A stretch of 64,000 bases of DNA from Candidatus Poribacteria bacterium (GTDB lineage Bacteria; Poribacteria; WGA-4E; WGA-3G): the NCBI GenBank assembly GCA_003635315.1, contig PYJD01000023.1, positions 62,001-126,000 on the forward strand. Direction: 5' to 3'. The notes under the pieces were generated by a model. It worked only from the letters and a program-made list of their open reading frames with translations, was not told where the DNA came from and made no database searches. The number at the start of each line of letters is the position of its first letter. The stretch's first letter is position 1. The position numbers and the translations under genes were made by a program. This document shows, in pieces, positions 45,258 to 55,050 of this stretch.

Positions 45258-46184
45258 ATGAATATGATTAGTGAATTGAAAGCAAGAATTAAGATTCAAT
45301 GTTTATCGTTAATTTTTATCACAGGTACTCTAATCATTCTTTTTACCATAGTCGGTTGTTCTGATACTTCTACTCCATATACTGGTACTATGCCAACGTC
45401 TATAGATGTGTCAGATTATGCGATATCCAATACTGGGGGTTTATACTGTATTTACAACGATACTGGTTCTTCCTGTATTGATCTTATTCCACTTATAAGC
45501 ACTGGTTCAGTAGATGAAGGACCAATTGTACACATCTATCCAGAAAGAACACTTTATTTATTCTATTATGAAGGCAAACCTATTATTCGAGCTGAAAGAG
45601 TTGGAGATACTACGGAATTAGTTAAGACATTGGTAGATAGAGATGGAGACCTGCCAAATGAAAAACCAACATCTCCTGGTGGTGCTGGGAATAATCCGAA
45701 TAATAATAATGAAAGTGATGGTGGTGATTCTAACAATAACAATCCTAATGGTAATGGAGACAGTGATGGTGGTGATTCCAACGATAACAATCCTAATGAG
45801 AATAATGACATAGATGATGATAGCACTGGCGATAACACTGATGCTGAGGAAGAGGATTCTTCTGATAATACCGGACGTACCGATAACAGAAGGGATGGGT
45901 TCGGATGGCTTATCTGGATATACTACCCAGAAGGGACATTACCTATCGATTCACCTACGTTGAGTGAGAGTGAAGTAACAATATCGATAAATGGTAAACA
46001 ATTATCAGATGATGACATAACAGGATTCGCAAAATTCATTGAATCCAATGGAGAAACAGGCATTCAATTCTATTATCCAACGGAGTCAGCGGAACTTTTC
46101 GATTTGAATCTACAAATAGAGGGTGTATCTTATAGTAATGGGGAAGTAAAATTTAATATAAATTATTTGTGGAGGTCGGATTAG
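45258..46184 (+). CDS. Lipoprotein of unknown function with acidic repeat linker, second of a paralogous pair
   Basis: The ATG at 45258 follows a GGAG. The lipoprotein signal ends T-I-V-G-C-S-D. The N-terminal domain matches the upstream gene (P-Y-T-G-T, L-Y-C-I-Y-N-D, V-H-I-Y-P-E-R-T-L-Y-L-F-Y-Y-E-G-K-P-I-I-R-A-E-R). It differs by a linker of about 70 residues made almost only of N, D, S, G and E (about residues 145-215). That linker contains a 48-bp (16-residue) tandem repeat, S-D-G-G-D-S-N-N-N-N-P-N-G-N-G-D, at about 45715-45800. A C-terminal beta-rich domain follows (W-L-I-W-I-Y-Y-P-E-G-T-L-P). The repeat may vary in copy number between strains. Confidence 0.78.
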   Translation: MNMISELKARIKIQCLSLIFITGTLIILFTIVGCSDTSTPYTGTMPTSIDVSDYAISNTGGLYCIYNDTGSSCIDLIPLISTGSVDEGPIVHIYPERTLYLFYYEGKPIIRAERVGDTTELVKTLVDRDGDLPNEKPTSPGGAGNNPNNNNESDGGDSNNNNPNGNGDSDGGDSNDNNPNENNDIDDDSTGDNTDAEEEDSSDNTGRTDNRRDGFGWLIWIYYPEGTLPIDSPTLSESEVTISINGKQLSDDDITGFAKFIESNGETGIQFYYPTESAELFDLNLQIEGVSYSNGEVKFNINYLWRSD

Positions 46185-46211
46185 TAATTATTGGAAAACG
46201 TATGATGATGA

Positions 46212-46388
46212 GAAATTCTCCGAGGAAGTCATTGGGCAAAGCATGGCAATTTAGAAGTTGTTCAACAGGTTCTTGAAGGAGTTTTACCACAAATTGAATC
46301 AAAAACAGTCATCGAAAAGCAACGTAAAGAGGACCTATTAAACCTTGTAAGAATTGTTCAGCGATTGAAGAAACAGGTAGATGGTTAA
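46212..46388 (+). pseudogene. Short helical ORF remnant
   Basis: An open frame without a start codon encodes G-N-L-E-V-V-Q-Q-V-L-E-G-V-L-P-Q-I-E-S-K-T-V-I and ends R-L-K-K-Q-V-D-G before TAA at 46386-46388. The amphipathic heptad-like pattern and codon regularity suggest it was once translated, but the frame is preceded by TGA and has no start. It has no recognised family. The rest of 46185-46614 shows only the TTATAGTAAAC and GTGACCTCGCCC repeat modules. Confidence 0.3.
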
Positions 46389-46614
46389 GGTCTTACAAAG
46401 TAGTTTGTATTTATCAACCACTCTGTGAAAATAATTGCATTATATTGAGTATACTGGGCTACAAATTATCACTTATAGTAAACTTTGAATTAATGGAACA
46501 TTTTACAACGGGTGAAGTGACCTCGCCCCTACGATGGGTGTTCTTCGTAAAAGTTGAAATGTCTCATTAATTATTCACTTTACTAAAAATACACAAGATA
46601 ACCTCAATTTTGAT

Positions 46615-46660
46615 AATCCTCTATATCGAACACCAAGGTATAGAGGATTTTCTTATTTTC
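46615..46660 (+). terminator. Rho-independent terminator
   Basis: AATCCTCTATA (46615-46625) pairs perfectly with TATAGAGGATT (46639-46649), followed by TTCTTATTTTC. It lies about 430 bases after the lipoprotein pair, on the same strand, and could end that transcript. Confidence 0.65.
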
Positions 46661-46969
46661 TCAATTATATAACCGATTTTATAGATGGCATAAAATGAAG
46701 AAACTTCAAAGAAGAAACATCATTTATATGAAAAAAATTGAACTACAAACCAAGATAGGTGTGTAGATAATTAGGTTACTTCAGCTACATTCATCTCATT
46801 TTAATAATTGCCTAAATATATCAACTGATGACAGCATATGTATGTTATTTGTAGTGATTACTTTATCGTAGATTGAGGAAATAATCTTCCATTCTACACC
46901 GGTAGTATGGAAGTGTATAATTATTTTCAAATTTCACCATAGTAGTAGGGAGACAATAGGAGATTTAAA

Positions 46970-49144
46970 ATGAAAAGACAATACTCTCTCACAATATTAT
47001 CAATTATACTTTTCACAGGAGTTGTAAACTTCGGATATACACAAGGAATCTTCCTAACCCATACAAGGCAGAGACCCAGTATTCAAAGCCTTAGAATTGA
47101 AAGACATCATATTGACGTCTCCATAGAAAACCAACTTGCCACAACTAAAATTGATCAGATCTTTGCTAATCCAAATAACCGTGTGTTGGAAGGCACATAT
47201 ATTTTCCCACTACAGGACGATGTTGCAATATCGGATTTTGTATTATACATTGATGGACAACCTGTAAAAGGTGAATTACTTGCAAAAGACAAGGCACGTG
47301 CGACCTATGAAGGTATTGTCCGTTCAATGCAAGACCCAGCATTGCTTGAATATATTGGAAAACGAGCATTTAAGGCACGGGTATTCCCAATTCCTGCTCA
47401 TGGGGAACGACGGATACAAATGGAGTATTCACAAGTAATAAATGTAGATTCTAATCTGGCAAAATATACTTACCCCTTACGAACGGATACATTTACTAAC
47501 AATCCTGTGGGTAGTCTTGCGGTATCAATCAATATTAAAAGTAAACATGAACTCAAAAGTATTTATTCTCCCTCACATGAAATAGCAATTAATCGAAAGG
47601 ATAATCATAGTGCTAATATCAGCTATGAAGGATCCTACGTTCATGCAAGACGCGATTTCACCTGTTACTATTCCCTGTCTGACAAAGAATTTGGTATAGA
47701 CCTGATTACACATCGGGATAACCTTGACGATCCAGGTTTCTTCATGCTTCTTATTTCTCCAAAATATAAGGTAAACAAGAAGGATATAATTGAAAAAGAT
47801 TTCATTTTTATACTGGACCGATCTGGTAGTATGAAAGGTAGAAAAATAGAACAGGCAAAGGAGGCACTTCGTTTTTGTGTCAACAATCTGAATGATGGGG
47901 ACAGATTCAACCTGATCTTATTCAATACCAATGTTGAATCGTTTTCAAAAGAATTAGTTCCAATTAAAAAGGAACGTGAAAACGCAATTGCTTTCATTGA
48001 GGACATTGAAGGGAATGGTGGAACGAATATCAATGAGGCACTTTTAACATCGCTTTCAGAAAAACCTGATCCCAAACGACCACGTATCGTTGTGTTCCTG
48101 ACTGACGGTGAGGCAACTGTTGGTACTACGGATACTGAACTGATACTAAAGAATGTTGCCAAAGTAAATAAAAATGAATCAAGGATCTTCGTATTCGGTG
48201 TAGGATACGATGTAAACATAAATTTACTTGATAAGATGGCAGAAGAAAATAGTGGAACGCGACAATATGTAAAACCCAAAGAGGATTTAGAAATAGCTGT
48301 ATCTACATTTTTCACAAAGGTTAGTGAACCTGTATTGGTCAACTTAGAATTGGATATTGAAAACATCAGAGTCAAAGATCAATATCCACAAAAATTGCCA
48401 CATCTATTTCGCGGATCACAAATCACAGTTCTGGGAAGGTATACAGGAATTGGTAAGTCCAAACTTTTTCTTCAGGGTGAGATTGAAGGACAGAAGCGAG
48501 AATTTACTAATAATGTAAAATTTCCTGATAAAGAGACAGACCATCAATTCTTGCCAAAATTATGGGCACAACGCAAGGTTGCATATTTGGTGGATGAAGT
48601 TAGATTGAATGGTGAGAATAAAGAACTTGTAGATGAGATTACAAGACTTAGTAAGAAATATGGAATAGTTACGCCATATACCTCATTCTTGGTGACTGAA
48701 GATATGAAAGACGCTCCTATATATACTCATCTTCAAAGAGGTAGAGTTAATGAAGCTCGTCAAATTGGGCTAAGTACAGGAAGGGCAAAATCAAACATTG
48801 AATCTGCAAGAGTATCTGGAGCAACACCTGCTGTACCCAAGGCTGCTGCAGTTCAAAGTAGTGTGAAATTACAATTAATTAAGATCCAGGAACAATTAGC
48901 TGAGACATCTGAAGTGATTAAAGTCGTAAAAGATAAGACATTCCATCTAAAGAAGGATGTTTGGGTGGATAGTGTCCATAAACCAGAAACAAAGACTACC
49001 AAAATAGAGTTCGGAACTGATGCCTATTTCGATCTATTAAAGAATGAACCGGAATTATCAAAATACCTGGCGATTGGTAAGCATGTAATAGTGTGTTTCA
49101 AGAAAACATGCTATGAAATTCATCCTCCGAATCATAAAAAGTGA
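46970..49144 (+). CDS. Exported VIT and von Willebrand factor A domain protein
   Basis: The 724-residue protein has a signal peptide (about 1-25), then a VIT domain (about 30-155: V-E-N-Q-L-A-T-T-K-I-D-Q-I-F-A-N-P, Y-I-F-P-L). A VWA domain (about 275-450) has the metal-ion-dependent adhesion site D-R-S-G-S, then G-T-N and F-L-T-D-G-E-A. The rest (about 560-700) is helical and ends in C-F-K-K-T-C-Y-E-I-H-P, with two nearby cysteines. This is the layout of the inter-alpha-trypsin-inhibitor heavy-chain-like bacterial family, which mediates protein binding outside the cell. An AGGAGA ribosome binding site precedes the ATG. It stands alone and is followed by a convergent methyltransferase gene. 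Confidence 0.9.
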   Translation: MKRQYSLTILSIILFTGVVNFGYTQGIFLTHTRQRPSIQSLRIERHHIDVSIENQLATTKIDQIFANPNNRVLEGTYIFPLQDDVAISDFVLYIDGQPVKGELLAKDKARATYEGIVRSMQDPALLEYIGKRAFKARVFPIPAHGERRIQMEYSQVINVDSNLAKYTYPLRTDTFTNNPVGSLAVSINIKSKHELKSIYSPSHEIAINRKDNHSANISYEGSYVHARRDFTCYYSLSDKEFGIDLITHRDNLDDPGFFMLLISPKYKVNKKDIIEKDFIFILDRSGSMKGRKIEQAKEALRFCVNNLNDGDRFNLILFNTNVESFSKELVPIKKERENAIAFIEDIEGNGGTNINEALLTSLSEKPDPKRPRIVVFLTDGEATVGTTDTELILKNVAKVNKNESRIFVFGVGYDVNINLLDKMAEENSGTRQYVKPKEDLEIAVSTFFTKVSEPVLVNLELDIENIRVKDQYPQKLPHLFRGSQITVLGRYTGIGKSKLFLQGEIEGQKREFTNNVKFPDKETDHQFLPKLWAQRKVAYLVDEVRLNGENKELVDEITRLSKKYGIVTPYTSFLVTEDMKDAPIYTHLQRGRVNEARQIGLSTGRAKSNIESARVSGATPAVPKAAAVQSSVKLQLIKIQEQLAETSEVIKVVKDKTFHLKKDVWVDSVHKPETKTTKIEFGTDAYFDLLKNEPELSKYLAIGKHVIVCFKKTCYEIHPPNHKK

Positions 49145-49270
49145 TTTATGGTGAATTTTGAAACCACTATCCTCTCACATCACATGATAGGAGTAGACCC
49201 GTCAAATCAAATATTTTATGTCCGTTTGATGTAGAATAGGGAATTATTTCTAAAATCTGCCTTAACTACT

Positions 49271-49945
49271 TCAATCGGACTCATCATAAATTGTGTATAT
49301 GTTGATTTGAATACTACTATCAATAGAATCTATTGAACAAGTGGATTTTTCATAGCTTAATCCATTTTCCTCGATTAAGTCGAAAAATCCACTTGCATTT
49401 TCTCTATTAGGTTCCGAAAAAAGTGCTATGCCATCACATTTCAGTAAATCTTGAATCAATCCTATAATTGGTTTCCAGTTCTGTTGATCATATATAACAT
49501 CAGAACCAAGGATAATGTCGAATTCTGTATCAAGACACGGTGTAGTCCAGTCCATTTGAACTAATTTTGGAGAATCAATTCCATTTTGTTGCGAATTCTC
49601 TAAGGCAAAGAATAGTGCTTCAATTTCAAAGTCTGTAAATATTACTTCTGCCCCATATAATTCGGCAACAATGCCTACGAGGCCAAATCCACACCCAATC
49701 TCAAGTATACGCTGATTCTTTAGATCTCCTAATTCTGAAATATGATGTGCTAAAGTAATCGCCGAATCCCACAAGTATGTCCAATAGGGTAAGTAGAGTA
49801 CTCCATCACTATCTTCCCTACTAAAAATCTCTAATAAGTCATCCGGATGATTGATAATAGTGAGGGTAATATCTCTGTTGTTAAGGGAGATATTCTTGTT
49901 AGTTGTTGGGTATTCCTGTAGTCTCTGTGATAATTTTTTCTTCAA
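49271..49945 (-). CDS. Class I SAM-dependent methyltransferase (METTL21/METTL20-like)
   Basis: The 224 residues contain P-Y-W-T-Y-L-W-D-S-A-I-T-L-A (about 48-61) before the SAM-binding loop I-L-E-I-G-C-G-F-G-L-V-G (about 75-86). The acidic strand end follows in V-I-F-T-D-F-E (about 98-104), then S-D-V-I-Y-D, where protein lysine methyltransferases of the Methyltransf_16 group carry D-V-x-Y. The W-D-S-A and Y-D landmarks favour protein lysine methylation over small-molecule targets. The start shown is a TTG with no clear ribosome binding site, so the N-terminus is uncertain. Confidence 0.78.
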   Translation of the reverse strand: MKKKLSQRLQEYPTTNKNISLNNRDITLTIINHPDDLLEIFSREDSDGVLYLPYWTYLWDSAITLAHHISELGDLKNQRILEIGCGFGLVGIVAELYGAEVIFTDFEIEALFFALENSQQNGIDSPKLVQMDWTTPCLDTEFDIILGSDVIYDQQNWKPIIGLIQDLLKCDGIALFSEPNRENASGFFDLIEENGLSYEKSTCSIDSIDSSIQINIYTIYDESD

Positions 49946-50035
49946 GTGTATTACTCAGAAATGGTGTAGATAGTAATGCAAGTCACTTTGAAATTACTAT
50001 GGGAAATTACTATGGGAATTTACTAAGGTATAGCC

Positions 50036-51217
50036 TTATATAACTTCCATCCAGACACCCGGTACGAATCCAGGATACTTTCCTTCGCTAAATGCAGGAT
50101 AGTATTCCCCTTCATTGTTAAAATCATGCACTGTTTCACTACCGTCATCATTTGGGATATGGACTCTGCATGTATAATCACTACCTTGGAACATCTGTTG
50201 AGGTGTTGGTTCAGATGGATCAACTTGATACTCAGATAACGCTGCTTCATCCACTGTTACTCCCAGTCCTGGTGATTCTGGTACAGCAATTGTCCCGTCG
50301 ACAACATCAAGTCGTTTTTCAAGAAGATCAGATTCCCATAGTTCATGGCACGTAATCGCCGGTAGTTCAGCCTGTGAAAGCACTGCACCAAGATGGACAC
50401 TATATGCTGTCGTAATACCAGTTCCAACCATCTGTAACCAGAAGGGTTGTTGAAAAGAAGAACATAGTGCATTAATACTGAGAAGAGAATTTACACCACC
50501 CCCAACGACAAATCCACCACAACAACGCGCATGTAAACAAGATTCATTGTAATGTTCGACAATTCGTTTTTCTACTGCTTCTTGTAGTCTACCAGCACCT
50601 TCTATATCAGTCCCAAGATAGAATGGACTCTCATAAATTGCAACATTAGGATGTTGATCTAACTGTTGTAGGACAGGAATTGCATTATCTGGATTCAACA
50701 AAAATCCGTTGAAATCTATATCTAGACGGTAGTCTTCTGGTACAGCATTCCCTACAGCATCCACTTGGGCGAATATATCACGCCAAGGTCTTGCCTTTAA
50801 CTTCGCTGATGTGTACCCTCTTTTGACGGATTCTTCAACCTCAGCAACCCAATCTTCGGGTGGCATATCTATATCCCACCATGAGATCGGACACCTATCA
50901 CGAACTTTAGGTCCGATTAAATCGGAAACTGAAACTCCTACAGTCTTACCAACCGCATCATAGATGGACATCTGGATACCGAAGCCAACACCACCACTGT
51001 TCATACATGCAAAAGGATTCTGTCCGATGACACCTTCTATACTTCCAGACTCATCAGACAGATTTTCACCATAACCTATAACACCATTACTAAGTTCTGT
51101 GCGAAACACATGGACACGTTCACCATGGGTTGCAGCGCGGTGCATATGACGACTAACTCTATCACAATAAAAAGGTATATTTAAAGCTATTGTCTCAATA
51201 TGTTTAACTGTAAGCAT
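50036..51217 (-). CDS. Mandelate racemase/muconate lactonizing enzyme family protein (atypical)
   Basis: The 393-residue enolase-superfamily enzyme has an alpha/beta capping domain followed by a TIM barrel. It keeps the K-x-K base motif (A-K-L-K-A, about residues 142-146), the first metal aspartate (L-D-I-D-F-N-G, about 166-172) and the second metal glutamate (Y-E-S-P-F, about 195-199). The usual third acidic ligand and the D-H dyad region are unusual: C-G-G-F-V-V-G-G-G replaces the D-x-x-x-x-G-G-I segment, and the barrel-end histidine before G-T-G-I is not present. It probably dehydrates or racemises a sugar acid through the lysine side only. A GAGG precedes the ATG. Confidence 0.82.
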   Translation of the reverse strand: MLTVKHIETIALNIPFYCDRVSRHMHRAATHGERVHVFRTELSNGVIGYGENLSDESGSIEGVIGQNPFACMNSGGVGFGIQMSIYDAVGKTVGVSVSDLIGPKVRDRCPISWWDIDMPPEDWVAEVEESVKRGYTSAKLKARPWRDIFAQVDAVGNAVPEDYRLDIDFNGFLLNPDNAIPVLQQLDQHPNVAIYESPFYLGTDIEGAGRLQEAVEKRIVEHYNESCLHARCCGGFVVGGGVNSLLSINALCSSFQQPFWLQMVGTGITTAYSVHLGAVLSQAELPAITCHELWESDLLEKRLDVVDGTIAVPESPGLGVTVDEAALSEYQVDPSEPTPQQMFQGSDYTCRVHIPNDDGSETVHDFNNEGEYYPAFSEGKYPGFVPGVWMEVI

Positions 51218-51590
51218 GGGATACCTCTGTAAATCAGTATTGTAGGAATTGTAGCATATTCACAATTAATACGTAAGTAATACTCTGATTAAATTTAGGA
51301 GTTTCATATAATACCACGATAATTCTATATCAGTTTTTATCCCGAAAAGTGTATTAAGTCGGAATTTCTGACAGATCATACCATATTTTATAAGATAATC
51401 TCTTTTTTACAACATATCCTTTCAGGTTGTGTAGTTTATGATGACATTCCACATAGACACGTAATGCAACATCATTTCTCAGAAATGGTATAACAAAATA
51501 TTAATAATTTTAATTGAAGAATAATACCGATAACCTCAACATAAAGGTAGTTGTGGAATTTTTGTGAGTATAATGCAGATTCTATATCAT

Positions 51591-51620
51591 TTGACACTCC
51601 CACATGTATGTTGATATAAT
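51591..51620 (+). promoter_or_regulatory. Promoter of the PhyH-type dioxygenase gene
   Basis: TTGACA (51591-51596), an 18-base spacer and a perfect TATAAT (51615-51620), about 60 bases before the ATG at 51681. The rest of 51218-51590 holds one copy of the AGAAATGGTATAAC motif (51481-51494) and no gene. Confidence 0.6.
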
Positions 51621-51680
51621 AACTCATTAGAATAAGCAGTATGTAAATATTTTCGTAATATTCTCTATAAGGAATGTATT

Positions 51681-52544
51681 ATGTCAAGAATTGAACCCTT
51701 TACAGTTTCCAATGATCTACTGGATACACCTGAAGAACTACGTAGGAGGGTGAAAGAAGATGGATACCTATATTTTCAAGAGTTAATTGATCAAGATACA
51801 ATTAACAATCTCCGTAGAGATTTCTTAGAGATCTGTCACAAACATGGTTGGGCAGAAGGTGGGGATACCCTCATGGATGGAATTCGGACTGGAGGTCCAT
51901 TTATGGAAGGTGATGAGGGATATTGGCCTGTTTTAGACGAATTTCAGTGTCTCGAATCATTTCATGCGTTTGCTCATCATCCATCTATTATTGATATGTG
52001 TGATAAATTATTTGGTGAAAAGACATTAGTCCATCCACGGAATATTGGTAGAATAATGTTCCCTGAAAACACTAAATACACAACTCCCGCACATCAAGAT
52101 TTTATTCACATTCGTGGAACAGAGGAAACATATACCGCATGGATTCCTCTCGGCTCTTGTCCACAGCATTTGGGGGGATTATCTGTATTATCAGGTTCAC
52201 ATCGTTCGGGGATATATCCTGTGAAACCGGCTTTGGGTGCAGGAGGCGTCGGTATTGACACCTCTCCTTTAGAAGATGATGGACTATATTGGGTTGTTGG
52301 GGATTATGAAATCGGAGATGCCTTATTCTTCCACAGTCATGCTGTACATAAAGCACTACCAAATCAATCAACAGATCGTATCAGACTTTCTGTAGATTAT
52401 CGTTATCAAGGATGCTCCCAACCTGTCACAGAAGGATCACTTTTACCACACTTTAATCGTATAGCATGGGATCAGATATACGATGGATGGAATTCTAAAG
52501 AATATCAATATTATTGGAACGATTTTGATCTAAACCGTGTGTAA
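51681..52544 (+). CDS. Phytanoyl-CoA dioxygenase family protein
   Basis: This is a 287-residue Fe(II)/2-oxoglutarate-dependent oxygenase. The iron site is H-x-D in P-A-H-Q-D-F (about residues 138-140) and a distal histidine in F-F-H-S-H-A-V-H-K-A (about 218-227). The 2-oxoglutarate-binding arginine is in D-R-I-R-L-S-V-D-Y-R. It hydroxylates an unactivated carbon; the substrate in environmental bacteria is generally unknown. It has its own promoter and lies divergent from the enolase-superfamily gene. A second member of the family is at 62977-63783, with low overall similarity. Confidence 0.87.
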   Translation: MSRIEPFTVSNDLLDTPEELRRRVKEDGYLYFQELIDQDTINNLRRDFLEICHKHGWAEGGDTLMDGIRTGGPFMEGDEGYWPVLDEFQCLESFHAFAHHPSIIDMCDKLFGEKTLVHPRNIGRIMFPENTKYTTPAHQDFIHIRGTEETYTAWIPLGSCPQHLGGLSVLSGSHRSGIYPVKPALGAGGVGIDTSPLEDDGLYWVVGDYEIGDALFFHSHAVHKALPNQSTDRIRLSVDYRYQGCSQPVTEGSLLPHFNRIAWDQIYDGWNSKEYQYYWNDFDLNRV

Positions 52545-52613
52545 TTGATAAAAGCTACTTATTCTGAATCTACATTACAAATACAATAAATTTTATAGAA
52601 GGAATTACCATAC

Positions 52614-53693
52614 TTGCTTAAAATCACTCAAGTAACCATCATTATTTGTACATTACTTATCACCATAGGAGTCTACGGAGAGAATTACACCGGGGATTTC
52701 TTAACCAATGGTATTGGAGCACGTTCTCTCGGTTTAGGGGGAGCGTATGTTGGCGTAGCAGACGATGCTACCGCAACATATTGGAATCCTGCTGGAATTG
52801 CGGGTGTCGCGAATAACTATCAAGTCTGTATGATGCATGCAGCAAGACGATCCGGGTTAGGGGCATTTAATTATGTGAGTGGTATCGGTAAGGTTTTCCC
52901 CGCCTTGAGTTTAGGTGTGTCTTGGATACGGGCGGGAATAGATGATATACCAATTTACTATGAAGTGCCAGCATTTGATCCCAGTATTAGTGCTGACCAA
53001 CGAAAGAACAATGCAAAATTCAGACCACGGGATTCAGATTTCACACCTTCTGGTTATCTTAATGATAGCGAGAATGCTTTTGTTCTAACACTGGCAACAA
53101 GAGTGGCTGTCAGTCAATCTTGGTGGGATAACTTTGGTAAAGATTCTCTCCCACCTGAGTTCTTATTTGGAGTAAATGCCAAAGGTATTTTCCAGAGTTT
53201 CAGTGGACATGGAGACCTTGATGAAAATACTTCAACTTTTACGAATTATGGAAGTAGTGGTCTCGGCTTTGATGCTGGAATTCTAATGCGTCTTCCTGAT
53301 TTTAATGCTCTTTTTGGATTAGAAAACGTAGGTTCACTTGCTCTGGGAATGAACTTCCAGGATATATCTCAAACAACCTTAACTTGGAATACTACATCCA
53401 CATTCAAAGAATCTATTCCATCAAATTTCAATATTGGTCTTGCTTTTTCTACACAACGAATTTTCGGTCGAGATCTTATTTTAACATACCAATGGCAGGA
53501 ACGGTATGCTGGACAATCCCATATCGGAATAGAATATGAGATAACTTCACCTATGGCACTCCGTGTCGGATTTCGTGATAGTAGGTTAACAACAGGTATT
53601 GGAATTCAACTAAACAAGTTTCGACTCGATTATGCACTCTTAGTTGGGGATTTAATCAACACACACTTTTTGAGTGTCCTGTGGACAATCTGA
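52614..53693 (+). CDS. PorV/PorQ-type outer-membrane beta-barrel protein
   Basis: The 359-residue protein begins at a TTG (52614) behind GAAGGA. It has a signal peptide (about 1-22) and the family hallmark G-A-R-S-L-G-L-G-G-A-Y-V-G-V-A-D-D-A-T-A followed by W-N-P-A-G-I-A-G. The rest alternates beta strands up to a terminal L-S-V-L-W-T-I, consistent with a barrel of FadL/PorV type. In Bacteroidota PorV belongs to type IX secretion, but the same fold serves other exporters. No type IX genes are in this window, so only the outer-membrane location is claimed. Confidence 0.82.
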   Translation: MLKITQVTIIICTLLITIGVYGENYTGDFLTNGIGARSLGLGGAYVGVADDATATYWNPAGIAGVANNYQVCMMHAARRSGLGAFNYVSGIGKVFPALSLGVSWIRAGIDDIPIYYEVPAFDPSISADQRKNNAKFRPRDSDFTPSGYLNDSENAFVLTLATRVAVSQSWWDNFGKDSLPPEFLFGVNAKGIFQSFSGHGDLDENTSTFTNYGSSGLGFDAGILMRLPDFNALFGLENVGSLALGMNFQDISQTTLTWNTTSTFKESIPSNFNIGLAFSTQRIFGRDLILTYQWQERYAGQSHIGIEYEITSPMALRVGFRDSRLTTGIGIQLNKFRLDYALLVGDLINTHFLSVLWTI

Positions 53694-53722
53694 CAACGAT
53701 TTCTTAGATTGAAATGGGAACG

Positions 53723-54994
53723 TTATTCTTCTGACTTTGGATTTGATAAATCAGGTTGATTCTTCAGAAATATCATTAGGGGAGAAACCACTAACGGCAC
53801 TAATACTAACCCATTAAGTACAATCCACAAACCTATTTTATCTGCCATAGTTCCCACCAGCAAATTCAGTAGACCACCCACTCCCCAAGATGCACCCATC
53901 ATAAAACTTGATGCTATATTCTCATGTCCCCGTAATATCATCTGGGCTAAGATTATATTCAATGTTACTGAGCTTGAAAGAACTACATTCCCTAAAAAGA
54001 GGAATATCAGAAATAGTATACCTTTTGTATGAAGTGCTGCCAAGAGAAGTGGGGGTGCAACAATAAGTGAAAATCCTAATAGAGTAAGTGTATTGACGCG
54101 GGTTAATACAAAACCACTCCCCATTATACCCATTGATCCTGCGAATATATATAATGCAACAATGAGGGATCTGACTTGATCACTATAGTCCTGGTCATCT
54201 AAATAAATAGAAAGAAAATTCTCTAATCCAACACCCGTAACCGTTCGGAGACTCGCTATAACAAATAGGACTGTAAGGGGTAAGAGCTGTGGACCTGCAA
54301 CCACCCAAAAGGACTCCCTAACAGATACTTCATCATGAGATAGTACTCGGGAGGAAGCTGTCAAGTCGAGTTCATGTTCGAATTTCAATACAATTGGAAC
54401 AAATATCGCTACGAGAATTCCAATTCCCATCTCAAATACCATGATCGGAATCACATTCCCTACCTTAAAATTGAAACCTAAACTGTAGGGTACAAATAAT
54501 AGAGCTAAAGGACCTAAGGCACGTCCTATGTTTCCACCGGTAAGAAAGATAGATATTCCCATGCCTCTGGTTTCTGCGGCGAGTGCACCTGCATAAGTTG
54601 TTGCTTGTGGATGAAAAGCAGCAATCCCTATTCCACCAATTGCCAATAATAGGAACACATACAACTCAGATGGAGCATATATGACTAAGCTCAAACCAAT
54701 TGCTGTAAAAGCTACTCCAAAAGTAAGGAAATGAATCGTACGTATTCTATCTGATAACCAACCAAAAAGAATTTGTCCAAGCGAACTAAATATACTATAA
54801 AGTGCAATGAAAATACCGGCTAAACTGTTAGTTTTTCCAACAGATGCAAATCGATTTACGAGTCGGGGTTGGATATGTGGGAATAGAGTTGCGTAAGAAT
54901 CAAGGATGGTATGTGCAAATGTAAGAAATATGAACTGGAATAGATAAAACTGTTTTCGCGGGGTTGAGTTAGATGGTTTCTGGTTATCTTGCAT
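53723..54994 (-). CDS. MFS transporter, fosmidomycin-resistance-like
   Basis: The 423 residues have about twelve membrane helices. The loop G-W-L-S-D-R-I-R-T (about 79-87) is the MFS signature between helices 2 and 3. G-I-A-A-F-H-P-Q-A-T-T-Y-A-G near residue 125 resembles the fosmidomycin-resistance (Fsr) branch. N-G-L-V-L-V-P-L-V is in the last helix. The substrate is unknown and the gene is not necessarily a drug pump. It is 56 bases downstream of the helicase gene on the same strand. Confidence 0.85.
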   Translation of the reverse strand: MQDNQKPSNSTPRKQFYLFQFIFLTFAHTILDSYATLFPHIQPRLVNRFASVGKTNSLAGIFIALYSIFSSLGQILFGWLSDRIRTIHFLTFGVAFTAIGLSLVIYAPSELYVFLLLAIGGIGIAAFHPQATTYAGALAAETRGMGISIFLTGGNIGRALGPLALLFVPYSLGFNFKVGNVIPIMVFEMGIGILVAIFVPIVLKFEHELDLTASSRVLSHDEVSVRESFWVVAGPQLLPLTVLFVIASLRTVTGVGLENFLSIYLDDQDYSDQVRSLIVALYIFAGSMGIMGSGFVLTRVNTLTLLGFSLIVAPPLLLAALHTKGILFLIFLFLGNVVLSSSVTLNIILAQMILRGHENIASSFMMGASWGVGGLLNLLVGTMADKIGLWIVLNGLVLVPLVVSPLMIFLKNQPDLSNPKSEE

Positions 54995-55050
54995 ATATAA
55001 TTATGATTATTGAAATGGAAACTAATAGTGATTATACCATAATATACACA

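Noticed and set aside
47668-48375. 235-codon minus-strand frame
   Set aside because: It lies wholly antisense to the VWA region, whose motifs are clear on the plus strand. It is a shadow of codon bias, with no ribosome binding site or recognisable domain.
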